A DNA stretch of 64,000 nucleotides, from positions 13,948 through 77,947 of the forward strand of contig NZ_CAJTUX010000005.1 of NCBI RefSeq assembly GCF_910579365.1, in the 5' to 3' direction. The notes under the pieces were generated by a model. The model searched no databases, was not told the DNA's origin, and saw only the letters and a list, made by a program, of their open reading frames with translations. Below are positions 1 through 9,400 of the stretch, in pieces. This stretch comes from an uncultured Oscillibacter sp. GTDB lineage: Bacteria > Bacillota > Clostridia > Oscillospirales > Oscillospiraceae. Position 1 is the stretch's first letter. Each line of letters begins with the position of its first letter. A program made the translations under genes and the position numbers.

Positions 1-845
1 TCTCCCAGGTAATCGTACTCATACAAGCGCGCCTCCTTGGGCGTGCCATCCCGCCAGGAGGTGACCGTCAGACCGCTCTCCTTCACCCAGAATTCGATGC
101 TGTCCGGCTCCAGCCAGTGAATGCCGGACTGGGAATAGAGGGTTCCCTGAAACCCGTTGGAAACCGGGAGGTCCCACGCCTTCACCGCCTCCGGCTCCGG
201 AACCTCCTCCCCACGGCCCAGGGCCTCCATCAGGGCGGCGTAGCCGTAATAGGCCCCCAGGGTGGTCCAATGGTGATCCGTGCGGTAGAAGATATCCTCC
301 CCGGCGCGGCCGCTCAGGGCCGTGAGGAAATCAATGGACTCCGCGCCCTCCAGCTCCGCGGCCCGGGCGATGAAAGCCGCCTGGTCCCAGCTCTCCGCCC
401 CCTTGGGCAGGCGGTCCCGCCAGATTTCCGCCGCAGAGGGAATCAGGCCCAGGTACACCGGGACCTCCGTCCGCTCCGCCAGGCGGGAGACATAGCTCAG
501 ATTCTTCTCCTCCAGACCGTCCCGGGGCGGCTCCACCTTGGCAATCAGGGTATCGCCGCAGAGGTACACTCTGTTGAACTCCCGCTTGCCCAGAAGCTGC
601 TCCGTTCGGGCCTTAAGGCCCGTCCACTGCTCCCGGAGGGGAAACTGGTCGGCAAAATAGTCCTCCACGCCCTTGGTAAAGCTGCCGTCCTTCAAATTCT
701 CCCAGGAGAACTTCGGGAACTGGGCCAGGGTCCGGTTCTCCACGCCGGAGCGGTCCCGGTCCGGCAGAAGGACATGCCACGCCAGCAGTCCACCCAGGAA
801 GAGGCAGAAGAAGGCCGCGAGAAAACGGCTGTATCTCGTTGTCAT
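1..845 (-). CDS. DHHW family surface O-acylation partner protein, C-terminus cut by window edge
   Basis: An open frame runs from ATG at 845 down past base 1, giving 281 codons with no stop. It begins with a short basic and hydrophobic N-terminus (MTTRYSRFLAAFFCLFLGG), a signal anchor. Residues 190-193 read DHHW, followed by TTLGAYYG, the signature of the DHHW/AlgX-AlgJ-like SGNH family. These proteins act outside the membrane with an MBOAT acyltransferase in O-acylating exported polysaccharides. AGGAGG lies just upstream and overlaps the MBOAT stop codon, so the two are translationally linked. The C-terminal part is outside the window. The acylated polymer cannot be named from sequence. Confidence 0.85.
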   Translation of the reverse strand, partial: MTTRYSRFLAAFFCLFLGGLLAWHVLLPDRDRSGVENRTLAQFPKFSWENLKDGSFTKGVEDYFADQFPLREQWTGLKARTEQLLGKREFNRVYLCGDTLIAKVEPPRDGLEEKNLSYVSRLAERTEVPVYLGLIPSAAEIWRDRLPKGAESWDQAAFIARAAELEGAESIDFLTALSGRAGEDIFYRTDHHWTTLGAYYGYAALMEALGRGEEVPEPEAVKAWDLPVSNGFQGTLYSQSGIHWLEPDSIEFWVKESGLTVTSWRDGTPKEARLYEYDYLG

Positions 846-857
846 TCCGCCTCCTCC

Positions 858-2252
858 TTAAAACCGGAAATACAAAAAGGGATTGTAGCTGCCGTCCACC
901 AGATACGCGGTGGAGAGGACCAGCCCCAGAACCATCAGCACCGGCGCCAGAACTCTCCGCCCCCGCTCGGGGAGCTTCTCCCACAGGTCCACGGCCAGAG
1001 TGGTGGAGCCCAGCGCCAGCAGCGCCAAAATCACAGCCCAGCTCCGAAGACGGTAGCCGTCCAGGGCGCTCCACAGCGGCCCGCCGCCGAAGCAAACCGC
1101 CAGATACCGCCCGCAGACCCCCAGGTCCTCCATGGCGAAGATACCCCAGCCCACAAAGACCACCGCCAGCGTATAGGCCCGCTTCACCCAAACCGGCGTC
1201 CGCGTTAGGAGGTCCCGGAACACAAACCGCTCCAAAATCAGCCACAGGCCGAAGTACAGTCCCCAGAGAATGAAATTCCAGCTGGCCCCATGCCAGAAGC
1301 CGGTGCAAAGCCAGACGGTCAGCAGATTCCGCAAAGTCCGGGCCTTCCCCTTCCGGCTGCCTCCCAGGGGAAAGTACAGGTATTCCCGAAACCAGGAGGT
1401 CAACGACATGTGCCACCGCCGCCAGAACTCCCCCACGGAGAGAGAGAGGTACGGGTGGTCAAAGTTCTCGCCGAACCGGAAGCCCAGGATGCGCCCCAGG
1501 CCAATGGCCATGTCGGAGTATCCGGAGAAATCGAAGTAAATCTGAAATCCAAAGGCCAGCAGTCCCGTCCAGCCCCCCGCAGCCGTCAGCGTCCCGGCGC
1601 TCTGGGAGGACAGGCAGCTCTCCCACAGCGCTCCAGCGGCATTGGCCAGCAGCACCTTCTTGGCAAGGCCCGCCGTAAACCGGCAGGCCCCCCCAGCAAA
1701 GTCCTGTGAGGTGACGGTCCGCCGCGCCAGCTCCGCCGCCACCGTCTTGTACTTCACGATGGGCCCGGCAATGAGCTGGGGGAAAAGGGTGACATAGGCC
1801 CCGAAGTCGACAGGATTCCGCTGCACCGGCGCGTCGCGGCGGTAGACGTCGATGGTGTAGCTCATCGTCTGGAAGGTGAAAAAGGAGATGCCCAGCGGCA
1901 GAGGCAGGCCCAGCTCCGGGAGGGACACGCCGGGAAGCAGGGACAGATTGGCCGCCAGAAAGTCCCAGTACTTGAAGAACCCAAGAAGCAGCAGGTTGAA
2001 CACCACCGACTGCCCCACAAACCACCTCGCCAGCCGGTCCCGGTCCCGGAACTTCTCCACCAGAAGGCCGTGGGTATAGTCGATGAAAATGGACAGGAAC
2101 ATGATTCCCACGTACACCGGCTCGCCCCAGCCGTAGAAAAAAAGACTGGCCAAAAGCAGCACAAAATTACGCCGCCGAAGCGGCGTAATAAAGTAAAGTG
2201 CCAGCGTCAGCGGCAGGTATCCGAATAAAAACGTCAGGCTGCTGAAAACCAT
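858..2252 (-). CDS. MBOAT family membrane O-acyltransferase (AlgI/DltB-like)
   Basis: The 464-residue polytopic membrane protein has the MBOAT layout: hydrophobic helices from residue 3 on, DFSGYSDMAIGLG near 241-252, FWRRWHMSLTSWFREYLY near 277, and GFWHGASWNFILWG near 318 with the invariant histidine at about 321. The family moves acyl groups from a cytoplasmic donor across the membrane onto an exported acceptor. Its neighbours, a DUF4358 lipoprotein upstream and a DHHW protein downstream on the same strand, are a recurrent set in clostridia and support envelope polysaccharide O-acetylation. The length is normal for the family. The substrate is unknown. Confidence 0.93.
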   Translation of the reverse strand: MVFSSLTFLFGYLPLTLALYFITPLRRRNFVLLLASLFFYGWGEPVYVGIMFLSIFIDYTHGLLVEKFRDRDRLARWFVGQSVVFNLLLLGFFKYWDFLAANLSLLPGVSLPELGLPLPLGISFFTFQTMSYTIDVYRRDAPVQRNPVDFGAYVTLFPQLIAGPIVKYKTVAAELARRTVTSQDFAGGACRFTAGLAKKVLLANAAGALWESCLSSQSAGTLTAAGGWTGLLAFGFQIYFDFSGYSDMAIGLGRILGFRFGENFDHPYLSLSVGEFWRRWHMSLTSWFREYLYFPLGGSRKGKARTLRNLLTVWLCTGFWHGASWNFILWGLYFGLWLILERFVFRDLLTRTPVWVKRAYTLAVVFVGWGIFAMEDLGVCGRYLAVCFGGGPLWSALDGYRLRSWAVILALLALGSTTLAVDLWEKLPERGRRVLAPVLMVLGLVLSTAYLVDGSYNPFLYFRF

Positions 2253-2264
2253 GGGACGCTCTCC

Positions 2265-2747
2265 TCACGAAAATTGCCGGTTAAACTGCTCCTCCAGGCT
2301 CTCCTGGAACTCCCCCGAGGCGATCAGCGCCGCGTAGGTCCCCTGGCGCAGCACCTCGGCCTTCTCCCAGGCGGCCTGGGTCTCGGGATACCAGGCCCCG
2401 CCGTTTACCTGGGCGTCGACGCGGGCCTGGAGGATGCCGGCGGCCTCCTCCGCGTCCTCCTCCGTCTCCCCCTGGAAGAGCACAATCTCATTCACGTCGG
2501 AGCTCATGGCGGGAACCTTTGCCAGAAGCTGCCCGGCGGGAACCCCGGCGAGACCGGGATAGTAGCTTTCCAGCAGCTCTCCCTCCACGTCCGTCATATA
2601 GCCGTCTTCCCAGCCGCAGGCCTCCGCCATTCCGGCATAAAGGGCGCTGAGGGACACCTCCGCCGTCTCCGCCCCGCCGCCGTCCGCCTGCCCGCAGCCG
2701 GAGGCCAGCAGCAGCAGCGCCAGAACCCACACCGTTCTTCTCTTCAT
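2265..2747 (-). CDS. DUF4358-type lipoprotein
   Basis: This 160-residue protein starts with a lipoprotein signal (MKRRTVWVLALLLLASGCGQ) whose lipobox cysteine is at about residue 18. The rest is a compact acidic domain containing MSSDVNEIVLFQG and a C-terminal helix, matching my memory of DUF4358 proteins that precede MBOAT/DHHW genes. It lies 12 bases before the MBOAT start on the same strand and is probably the first gene of this operon. A role as outer-face accessory of the acylation machine is inferred from position only. Confidence 0.8.
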   Translation of the reverse strand: MKRRTVWVLALLLLASGCGQADGGGAETAEVSLSALYAGMAEACGWEDGYMTDVEGELLESYYPGLAGVPAGQLLAKVPAMSSDVNEIVLFQGETEEDAEEAAGILQARVDAQVNGGAWYPETQAAWEKAEVLRQGTYAALIASGEFQESLEEQFNRQFS

Positions 2748-2807
2748 CCCGATCTCCTCCCGCTCCCGCAGACGGCTCCGCCGCCGGAAAAGTTTTCTTT
2801 TTGTTCC

Positions 2808-2836
2808 TTGTTTTTATACAGGATTCACGCTATAAT
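2808..2836 (+). promoter_or_regulatory. Sigma-A-type promoter of the aldolase-like gene
   Basis: TTGTTT (2808-2813), 17 bases, then TATAAT (2831-2836). It lies about 68 bases before the ATG at 2904. A short direct repeat of GTAAC (twice between 2850 and 2866) follows it. Confidence 0.6.
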
Positions 2837-2903
2837 TTCAACATCAAATCTGTAACATTCCGTAACAGTTCCACTGTTTGGTTGTTACTTTCTGGAGGTC
2901 GCC

Positions 2904-3941
2904 ATGTACAGTTTCCGCAACGACTACAGCGAGGGAGCCCACCCCAAGGTGCTTCAGGCCCTCACCGAGACCAATCTGGAGCAGACCCGGGGCTACGGTC
3001 TGGACCCCCGCTGCCAAAAGGCGGCGGACCTGATCCGCTCCCTCTGCGCCGCCCCGGAGGCGGACGTCCATTTCCTGATGGGCGGCACGCAGGCCAATCT
3101 CACCGTCATTGAGGCGCTGCTGAAGCCCTATGAGGCGGTTCTCTCCGCCCACACGGGGCACATCCACGTCCACGAGACCGGGGCTGTTGAGGCCACGGGG
3201 CGCAAGATTCTCCCCCTCAAGAGCGCGGACGGCAAGGTCACGCCCGCGACGATCGAGTCCGTGGCGGAGCTCCACGGGGACGAGCACCAGGTCAAGCCCG
3301 CCATGGTCTACATCTCCAACACCACGGAGGTGGGCACCGTCTACTCCAGGGAGGAGCTCTCCGCCCTCCGCCAATGCTGTGACCAGCACGGCCTCCTCCT
3401 CTTTCTGGACGGGGCCCGGCTGGGCTCCGCCATGGCCTGCGGGGACCTCACCTTCCCGGACCTGGCGGCCCTGACCGACGTCTTCTCCATCGGCGGCACC
3501 AAAAACGGCGCCCTCTTCGGCGAGGCCGTGGTCCTGCCCACTCCCCGGAAGGATTTCCGCTGGTACATGAAGCGCCGGGGGGCCATACTGGCCAAGGGCC
3601 GCCTCCTGGGCGTCCAGTTTCAGGCCCTGCTGGAGGACGATACCTTCCTCAGCGCCGCCCGCCACGCCAACCGTCTGGCCCTCCGCCTCCGGGACGGCGT
3701 CGCCGCCCTGGGTTATCCCCTGCCGCTGCCCTCTCCCTCCAACCAGCAGTTCCCCGTGCTCCCCAACGACGTGGTGGAGCAGCTCCGGGACATGGGCTAT
3801 GCGTTCGAAACCGACCACACCGTGGACGCCGGACACACCTGCATCCGTCTGGTCACCAGCTGGGCCACGCCGGAGCAGGCTGTGGAGGATTTTCTCTGGG
3901 ACCTCTCCGTCTGCGCGGGCGCAGGCCGGGAAACACACTGA
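2904..3941 (+). CDS. Low-specificity threonine aldolase-like PLP enzyme
   Basis: The 345-residue fold-type I PLP enzyme belongs to the threonine aldolase / beta-eliminating lyase family. It would cleave threonine or allo-threonine to glycine and acetaldehyde in the cytoplasm. Visible landmarks are the N-terminal RNDYSEGAHP, the cofactor-binding GGTQAN near 60, LDGARLG near 168-174 with the PLP-pairing aspartate, and the Schiff-base lysine at about 200 in GGTKNGALFGEA. Length is typical. The ATG is preceded by CTGGAGG at good spacing. It stands alone between its own promoter and a strong terminator. Activity on other beta-hydroxy amino acids is possible. Confidence 0.88.
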   Translation: MYSFRNDYSEGAHPKVLQALTETNLEQTRGYGLDPRCQKAADLIRSLCAAPEADVHFLMGGTQANLTVIEALLKPYEAVLSAHTGHIHVHETGAVEATGRKILPLKSADGKVTPATIESVAELHGDEHQVKPAMVYISNTTEVGTVYSREELSALRQCCDQHGLLLFLDGARLGSAMACGDLTFPDLAALTDVFSIGGTKNGALFGEAVVLPTPRKDFRWYMKRRGAILAKGRLLGVQFQALLEDDTFLSAARHANRLALRLRDGVAALGYPLPLPSPSNQQFPVLPNDVVEQLRDMGYAFETDHTVDAGHTCIRLVTSWATPEQAVEDFLWDLSVCAGAGRETH

Positions 3942-3958
3942 CCCCGCCAGCCGTTTTC

Positions 3959-3991
3959 CACCCCCTCCGGCATTGCCGGAGGGGGTGTTTT
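3959..3991 (+). terminator. Intrinsic terminator after the aldolase-like gene
   Basis: A perfect 14-bp stem (CACCCCCTCCGGCA with its complement) and almost no loop is followed by TTTT. It separates this gene from the convergent minus-strand genes. Confidence 0.85.
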
Positions 3992-3994
3992 CGG

Positions 3995-4177
3995 TCACTC
4001 AATATGCTCCTCACAGAAATTGTCCAACACCCGGAAGCCCATCTCTTCCGGCGGCGCCACCGGGAATTTCGCGATGGTGTCCGGGTCGAAAATGGGACAC
4101 ATCCGCTTCTCCGGCTCCAGCCGGAGGAACGGCTTCTCATCGTCGCGGCCATTGACCGCCCGCTTATCCTCTGACAT
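3995..4177 (-). CDS. Small hypothetical protein (60 aa)
   Basis: I do not recognise this 60-residue charged protein. It starts MSEDKRAVNGRDDEKPFLRL and has EKRMCPIFDPDTIAKFPVAP in the middle and an acidic end. It follows trkA on the same strand after 51 bases. GGGGTGAT stands 6 bases before its ATG, which resembles an authentic ribosome binding site. No membrane segment or signal is visible, and there are two cysteines. The proline-rich centre and codon usage look protein-like rather than a shadow frame, but I have no family to compare it with. Confidence 0.55.
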   Translation of the reverse strand: MSEDKRAVNGRDDEKPFLRLEPEKRMCPIFDPDTIAKFPVAPPEEMGFRVLDNFCEEHIE

Positions 4178-4228
4178 AATATCACCCCGAAGGGAGTATG
4201 CGCGGAAGACGGGGATTTTATGTTGCCG

Positions 4229-4885
4229 TCAGTGCAGATTCATCAGGCGGATGCCCGCCTCCTTGTCTCCGGCGACGATGAGGTGCGCGTCCTCCCGGAA
4301 GCGGTACTGGGGGTCCACCAGAGGCACCACCACGTCGCCGCTTTTCACGCCCAGGATGTTGACGTTGTACTTCCGCCGGACCTCCAGCTCCACGACGGTG
4401 TGGCCCGTCCACTCCGCGGGGACCTCCAGCTCGAAGATGGCAAATTTCGGCGTCAGCTCAAAATAGTCAAAGACGTTCTCGGCGGAGAAGCGGATGGCCG
4501 AACGGCGGGCCATGTCCATCTCCGTATGGACCACGAAGTCCGCGCCGATCTTCCGCAGGAACTTGATCTGCCGCTCCTGGTCCGCCCGGGCCACCACAAA
4601 TTTCGCCCCCAGCTCCTTCAAGGCGGCGGTGGCCTCCAGGGAGCACTGAAAATCGTCCCGAACGCAGACGAAGCACACGTCAAAATTCCGGATGCCCAGA
4701 GACGCCAGCACATCCTCGTCCTGGCAGTCCCCCACGCAGGCGGCGGTGGCGGTGGCGGCCACCCGGGCCACCTTGTCCTCGTCCTTATCCAGGACCATGA
4801 CCTCGTTCCCAAGCTCCAGCAAATACCGGGTCAGGTGCCGCCCGAAGCGGCCCAGACCGATGACCAAAAAGGATTTCACAGCCAT
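4229..4885 (-). CDS. trkA: Potassium uptake regulatory subunit, TrkA/KtrA-type (RCK domains)
   Basis: The 218-residue cytosolic gating subunit has an N-terminal RCK-N Rossmann domain starting VIGLGRFGRHL (residues 8-18) with the GxGxxG nucleotide loop and an acidic residue at the strand end (VLDKDED). The C-terminal part from about 140 is a TrkA-C domain. Such proteins ring the pore subunit and gate it by binding ATP/ADP or NAD(H). It lies 31 bases downstream of the trkH-type gene on the same strand, so the two form one transporter operon. Its single RCK pair and length match KtrA/TrkA of Firmicutes rather than the double-length proteobacterial TrkA. Confidence 0.93.
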   Translation of the reverse strand: MAVKSFLVIGLGRFGRHLTRYLLELGNEVMVLDKDEDKVARVAATATAACVGDCQDEDVLASLGIRNFDVCFVCVRDDFQCSLEATAALKELGAKFVVARADQERQIKFLRKIGADFVVHTEMDMARRSAIRFSAENVFDYFELTPKFAIFELEVPAEWTGHTVVELEVRRKYNVNILGVKSGDVVVPLVDPQYRFREDAHLIVAGDKEAGIRLMNLH

Positions 4886-4916
4886 TCTCCTTCATTTAAA
4901 TATCATATCCAAATTT

Positions 4917-6236
4917 TTATCCAATCAAAATCTTCTCCGGCACATAGCGGATGCAGTTCTGGGCCGCTTTTCCCCGGGTGATGGCCATGGCCACGGACAT
5001 GCTCCCCACCCGCCCGGCAAACATCATCAGAATCACCGTCCACTTGGACAGCAGCGGCAGAGTCCCGGTGACGTTCCGGGACAGTCCCACGGTGCTCATG
5101 GCGGAAAAGGTCTCATACAGCGCGTCCGTCAGGTCCACACCCTGCACGCACAGCACCATGCACCCCGCCAGGACCCCCAGCAGGTAGATGCCGGCGGTGG
5201 AGCTGGCCTTGTGGATGTCCTCCTCGTCCAGGCGGCGGCGGAAGATGTTCAAATCGTCCTGCCGCCGGATGCGGGCCCGGACTCCCAGAAGCAGCACCGC
5301 GAAGGTGTTCACCTTCACGCCGCCGCCGGTGGACCCGGAGGCCGCCCCCACGAACATCAGCACCAGCATCAGCAGCACGCCTCCCTGACTCAGGGAGGCC
5401 TGATCCACCGTGGCGAAGCCCGCCGTCCGGGCCGTCACCGACTGGAAGGCCGCCATCAGCGCCCGGACCGGGGCGCTCTCCCCGGCGAAGGCGTGGTCCG
5501 CCTCCAGGAAAAAAAAGGCCAAGGCTCCGCCGGTGTAAAGAACCAGCGTCATGGTAAAGGCCATCTTGGAGTGCAGCCGCCAGCGGCGGAAGCGGCGGCC
5601 GTGGGTCAGCACGTCGTCCCACACCAGAAAGCCCAGTCCCCCGCAGACGATCAAGGCCATCAAAACGGCGTTCAAAAGCGGCTCCCCCGCCGCAGAGGTC
5701 AGGGACGCGCCGGTGCCCAGCAGGTCAAAGCCCGCGTTGCAAAAAGCGGAGACGGCGTGAAACACCGCCATCCAAAGCCCCCTGCCCAAGCCGTACCGGG
5801 GGCAGAACCACAGCGCCAGCAGCGCCGCGCCGGCCCCCTCGCACGCCAGCGTCACCAGCAGAGCCCGGCGGGCCAGACGCACCACGCCTCCCAGCTGCAA
5901 AGCCCCCACGCTGTCCTGAAGCAGAGCCCGCTGCCGCAGGCTCACCCGCCGCCGGACCAGCAGCGCCGCAGGGAGAGACGCCGTCACAAATCCCAGACCT
6001 CCGATCTGAATCAGCAGCAGCACCACCGCCTGACCGAAGGGGGTGAACTGGGTGGCGGTGTCGTACAGCGTCAGCCCGGTGACGCAGGAGGCGGAGGCGG
6101 CGGTAAACACCGCCCCGGTCCAGGAGATGGACTCCCCGCTTCGGGAGGCGATGGGCAGGGACAAAAGGCACGCCCCCGCCAGAATCAGCAGGGCGAAGCC
6201 CAGAGCCAGAGTCTGGACGGCGTTCGGACGGCGCAT
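4917..6236 (-). CDS. trkH: Potassium transporter pore subunit, TrkH/KtrB family
   Basis: The 439-residue membrane protein is built of repeated M1-P-M2 units. Filter-like segments with conserved glycines are visible at SCVTGLTLYD, VSAFCNAGFDLL, ARTAGFATVD and MSTVGLSRNVTG, the four pore loops of the superfamily. It imports K+ coupled to Na+ or H+. It is the first gene of the operon with trkA. It starts with MRRPNAVQTLAL and has AAAAGGAG upstream of the ATG. Whether it is formally Trk or Ktr cannot be settled by eye, but the size is KtrB-like. Confidence 0.92.
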   Translation of the reverse strand: MRRPNAVQTLALGFALLILAGACLLSLPIASRSGESISWTGAVFTAASASCVTGLTLYDTATQFTPFGQAVVLLLIQIGGLGFVTASLPAALLVRRRVSLRQRALLQDSVGALQLGGVVRLARRALLVTLACEGAGAALLALWFCPRYGLGRGLWMAVFHAVSAFCNAGFDLLGTGASLTSAAGEPLLNAVLMALIVCGGLGFLVWDDVLTHGRRFRRWRLHSKMAFTMTLVLYTGGALAFFFLEADHAFAGESAPVRALMAAFQSVTARTAGFATVDQASLSQGGVLLMLVLMFVGAASGSTGGGVKVNTFAVLLLGVRARIRRQDDLNIFRRRLDEEDIHKASSTAGIYLLGVLAGCMVLCVQGVDLTDALYETFSAMSTVGLSRNVTGTLPLLSKWTVILMMFAGRVGSMSVAMAITRGKAAQNCIRYVPEKILIG

Positions 6237-6299
6237 AGGGAAAAATCTCCTTTTGACAATTTCTGAAAAAGCGTCGAAACCGCGGCGCTTCTCTTTGTT

Positions 6300-6328
6300 A
6301 TTATACTCGTTTGCTCCTCTGATTTCAA
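6300..6328 (-). promoter_or_regulatory. Sigma-A-type promoter of trkH-trkA
   Basis: On the minus strand, TTGAAA (6328-6323), 17 bases, then TATAAT (6305-6300). It lies 64 bases before the trkH start. Confidence 0.7.
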
Positions 6329-6396
6329 GGGTTCGGCGGTTTTTTCGAAAAGCGGGCGAAAAAAGAGTTCGGAGATAAAAAAACCGCCCTCGCCTC

Positions 6397-6425
6397 TTGC
6401 TTTTTTATCCCGTGTTTGGTAAACT
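6397..6425 (+). promoter_or_regulatory. Promoter of the SLH protein gene
   Basis: TTGCTT (6397-6402), 17 bases, then TAAACT (6420-6425). It lies 53 bases upstream of the ATG at 6479. Confidence 0.5.
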
Positions 6426-6478
6426 GAAGTAGCCACTATACATGCGGCAATTTTGTTATGATGAAAGGAGCAGAAAAC

Positions 6479-9400
6479 ATGAGTAAACGCCTGTTGTCAG
6501 CGCTCGTTGCCTTCTGCATGGCGCTGACGCTGATGCCCTCTTGGGCTCTGGCCGACGAACCGGCGGACGATGGTCCGAGCGAAGACCCCGCAGCCGTCGA
6601 AACCCCGGCGGAGCCTGAGGAGAACGAGGAGGAGGATGGGGCCAGCGCCCCGGAAACTCCTGTCGTTCCCGAAAAAGAAAAGGAGACTATCGAGATTGAG
6701 CTGACCGCCGACGTCGATCTTCCCGACGGCGGCGAGAGTCTGGAGAGCTATCTCTCCACGATCTTTCCTGGTCTGTTTGGAGACGCTGATGACGGCGTTG
6801 ATACCCTGGCGAACCTCGCCGGCGAGGCGGGTTCTCCCCTTAATGCAAACGAAAAGAAGTTCTATGATCTAGTCCGTGCGGATATTGAGGCTGTCGCTGA
6901 CGGAACGAAGACCAGCACGGTCTTTACATACGATCACGATGACGGCATCGACACATGGGGCAACATGCTTATCGATGGCACTGGAAGTTGGCAGAAGATC
7001 GTAAACTGTCTGAATGTGGACTGTGCCGCATCGCTCTATTGGGCTGACAGAGGCGCTACCGCTGACACTCCCTCTGAACTTCACAGAGAGAGCTTCCGTC
7101 TTAACATAAGTGGAACGGCCGACTCCCAAGGTGGTCCCATGACAGCCGTCACCTCTGTAACGCTCACCATCCTGGTTGATTTTAAATATTCCTCTGATGG
7201 CAAGATTGGCACCACGACCGTTGCCAAGAACGCCATGAATGTGGCTGCGGCAGCTATCACTAACGCCCAAGAGATTGTTGATGCCAACAGCGGCAAGTCC
7301 GACTATGAAAAGTTGTATACTTACATGACGGAGATCTGCCGTCTGGTTGAATACAATCACGACGCTCTGACCGGCACCATCGAAACGCACAGTGAAGGCC
7401 CTTGGCAGCTTATCTGGGTTTTTGATGAGGATGAAACCACGAACGTCGTCTGTGAGGGCTACGCCAAGGCGTTCCAGCTTCTGTGCGATCTGACGGAATG
7501 GGAAGATGATACCATCAAGAGCCATATTGTCTCTGGTCCTATGGGCGGCGGCACAGGCGAGGGTCCCCATATGTGGAACATCGTTACTGTTGGAGACCAA
7601 AATTACCTCGTAGACGTGACCAACTGTGACAGCAACTCTATCGGCAGCCCCGATAAGCTGTTTATGGCCGGCATTCCATACAGTCAGGAGGAAGGACGCT
7701 ACCGTCTTGATTTTGATGAAGATAACTTCATCACTTATAACTATGACCCTAAAACAACCGGCCTCTATCAAAACACCGGAATTTTGAATTTGTCCGCCAG
7801 CGACTATGTGCCTCCTCACTCCCTGAAAGGCACAATTTCCATTACCGGTGCGCCCAAATATAACGAAATCCTGACTGCCGCTTATACCAAGGGGGAAGGG
7901 GAAAACGACTCTTCCGCCACTTGGAAGTGGCTTCAAGACGGTACTGAAATCAGCGGTGCCTCCGGCACTACTTACCGTCTCACTGTCAATGATATCGGTA
8001 AGCACATCAGCGCAAAAGTCACCATTGAAGAGGCCAGCAAAATTTCCAACGCTGTTGGTCCCGTGGAGAAGGCGGATGGCCCCGCCGCTCCGACGAACGC
8101 CACCGCCACCAGCACCTACAACAGCATTACGGTAACAGCAACGCCCTCTGCGGACTATGAATACGCCATTCAGTCCAGCGCTGACATTCGTTGGCAGAAC
8201 AGCAATACGTTTACTGGTCTGAACGAGGGCACCACGTATACGATTCTTATCCGCGTCAAGGAAACGAATACCACCAAACCCGGCACGATTGGCAGCATGA
8301 CCGCTACGACCAAGGGCGCCCTGAGCGCGAATTCCTTCCAGGTCGACACGCCCACCGTTGTTTACGACGGCGCCGCGAAGAGCACCACTGTCACCGCCCC
8401 CGACGGCGTTATTCCTACCGTTACATACCGGCAGAATGGGCAGATTGTCGCGTCTCCCACCAATGCGGGCGTTTACGACGTATACGTTACAGCGACGGCA
8501 ACCGCGGAAAGCGGCTTCTCTGATTTGACTACCCCTGTCAAAGTCGGCGCCTTTGAAATTACCAAGGCCCCTGTGACCATCACGGTCCCCTCCACGGTTT
8601 CCACCAACATCAATGGAACCGTGCAGCTGAATGCGGCGACGGACCCCGTCGGACTCACTTTGAGCTATACCAGCGCAAATCTTTCTGTCGCCACAGTGAA
8701 CCAGACCGGACTCGTAACCGGAAAAGCGGTAGGCACTGCCGTAATTACCGTCTCCTATGCCGGAGACAACAACCACCAGGCGGCTGAATCTAAACAAGTA
8801 ACCGTCAACGTGACCGATCTGCCTGTTTGGGGGATTGCTTTCACCTCTCCCACCGAAACGGTGGAGTTCGGCGGAACGGTTACAAATGCGGCCACCGTTA
8901 CGAAACCTGCGGGCGTGGCTTCCGAGCCCGCCGCTCCCACCTACACCAGCAGTGATGAAACTGTCGCCACGGTGGACGCCTCCGGCACAGTCACGGCGCG
9001 CAAGGCCGGCACCGTAACCATCACCGCCTCTGTCGCAGGCGTGGCGGGAGAAGTCGCCGAAAACAGCGCCTCCTATACACTGACGGTGACTCCGAAGCGC
9101 ATCACCCCCACCGTGGAACTGACCGGCGGTCCCTGGACCTACACCGGCAGCGAGATCAAGCCCGGCGTGGTTGTCAAAAACGACGGATCCGTGCTTGCGG
9201 AAGCTGAATACGACATCGGCTACGACAACAACATCAACGCGGGCACCAACACCGCCCATGTTACCGTCTCCCCCGCCCAGGGCGGAAACTACGTTTGGGA
9301 CCCTGTGATCACGCAGTTCAGCATTGAAAAGGCGGTTGTCGCCACGCCTCCCACGGTACAAAAGACCCACGGCACTGTGACCGAAGGCCCGCAGACCTAC

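Noticed and set aside
3853..4185. A 110-codon minus-strand frame near the small 60-residue gene
   Set aside because: It overlaps the aldolase gene and its terminator in another frame, and its composition is arginine-rich like a shadow. The 60-codon frame has the better start.
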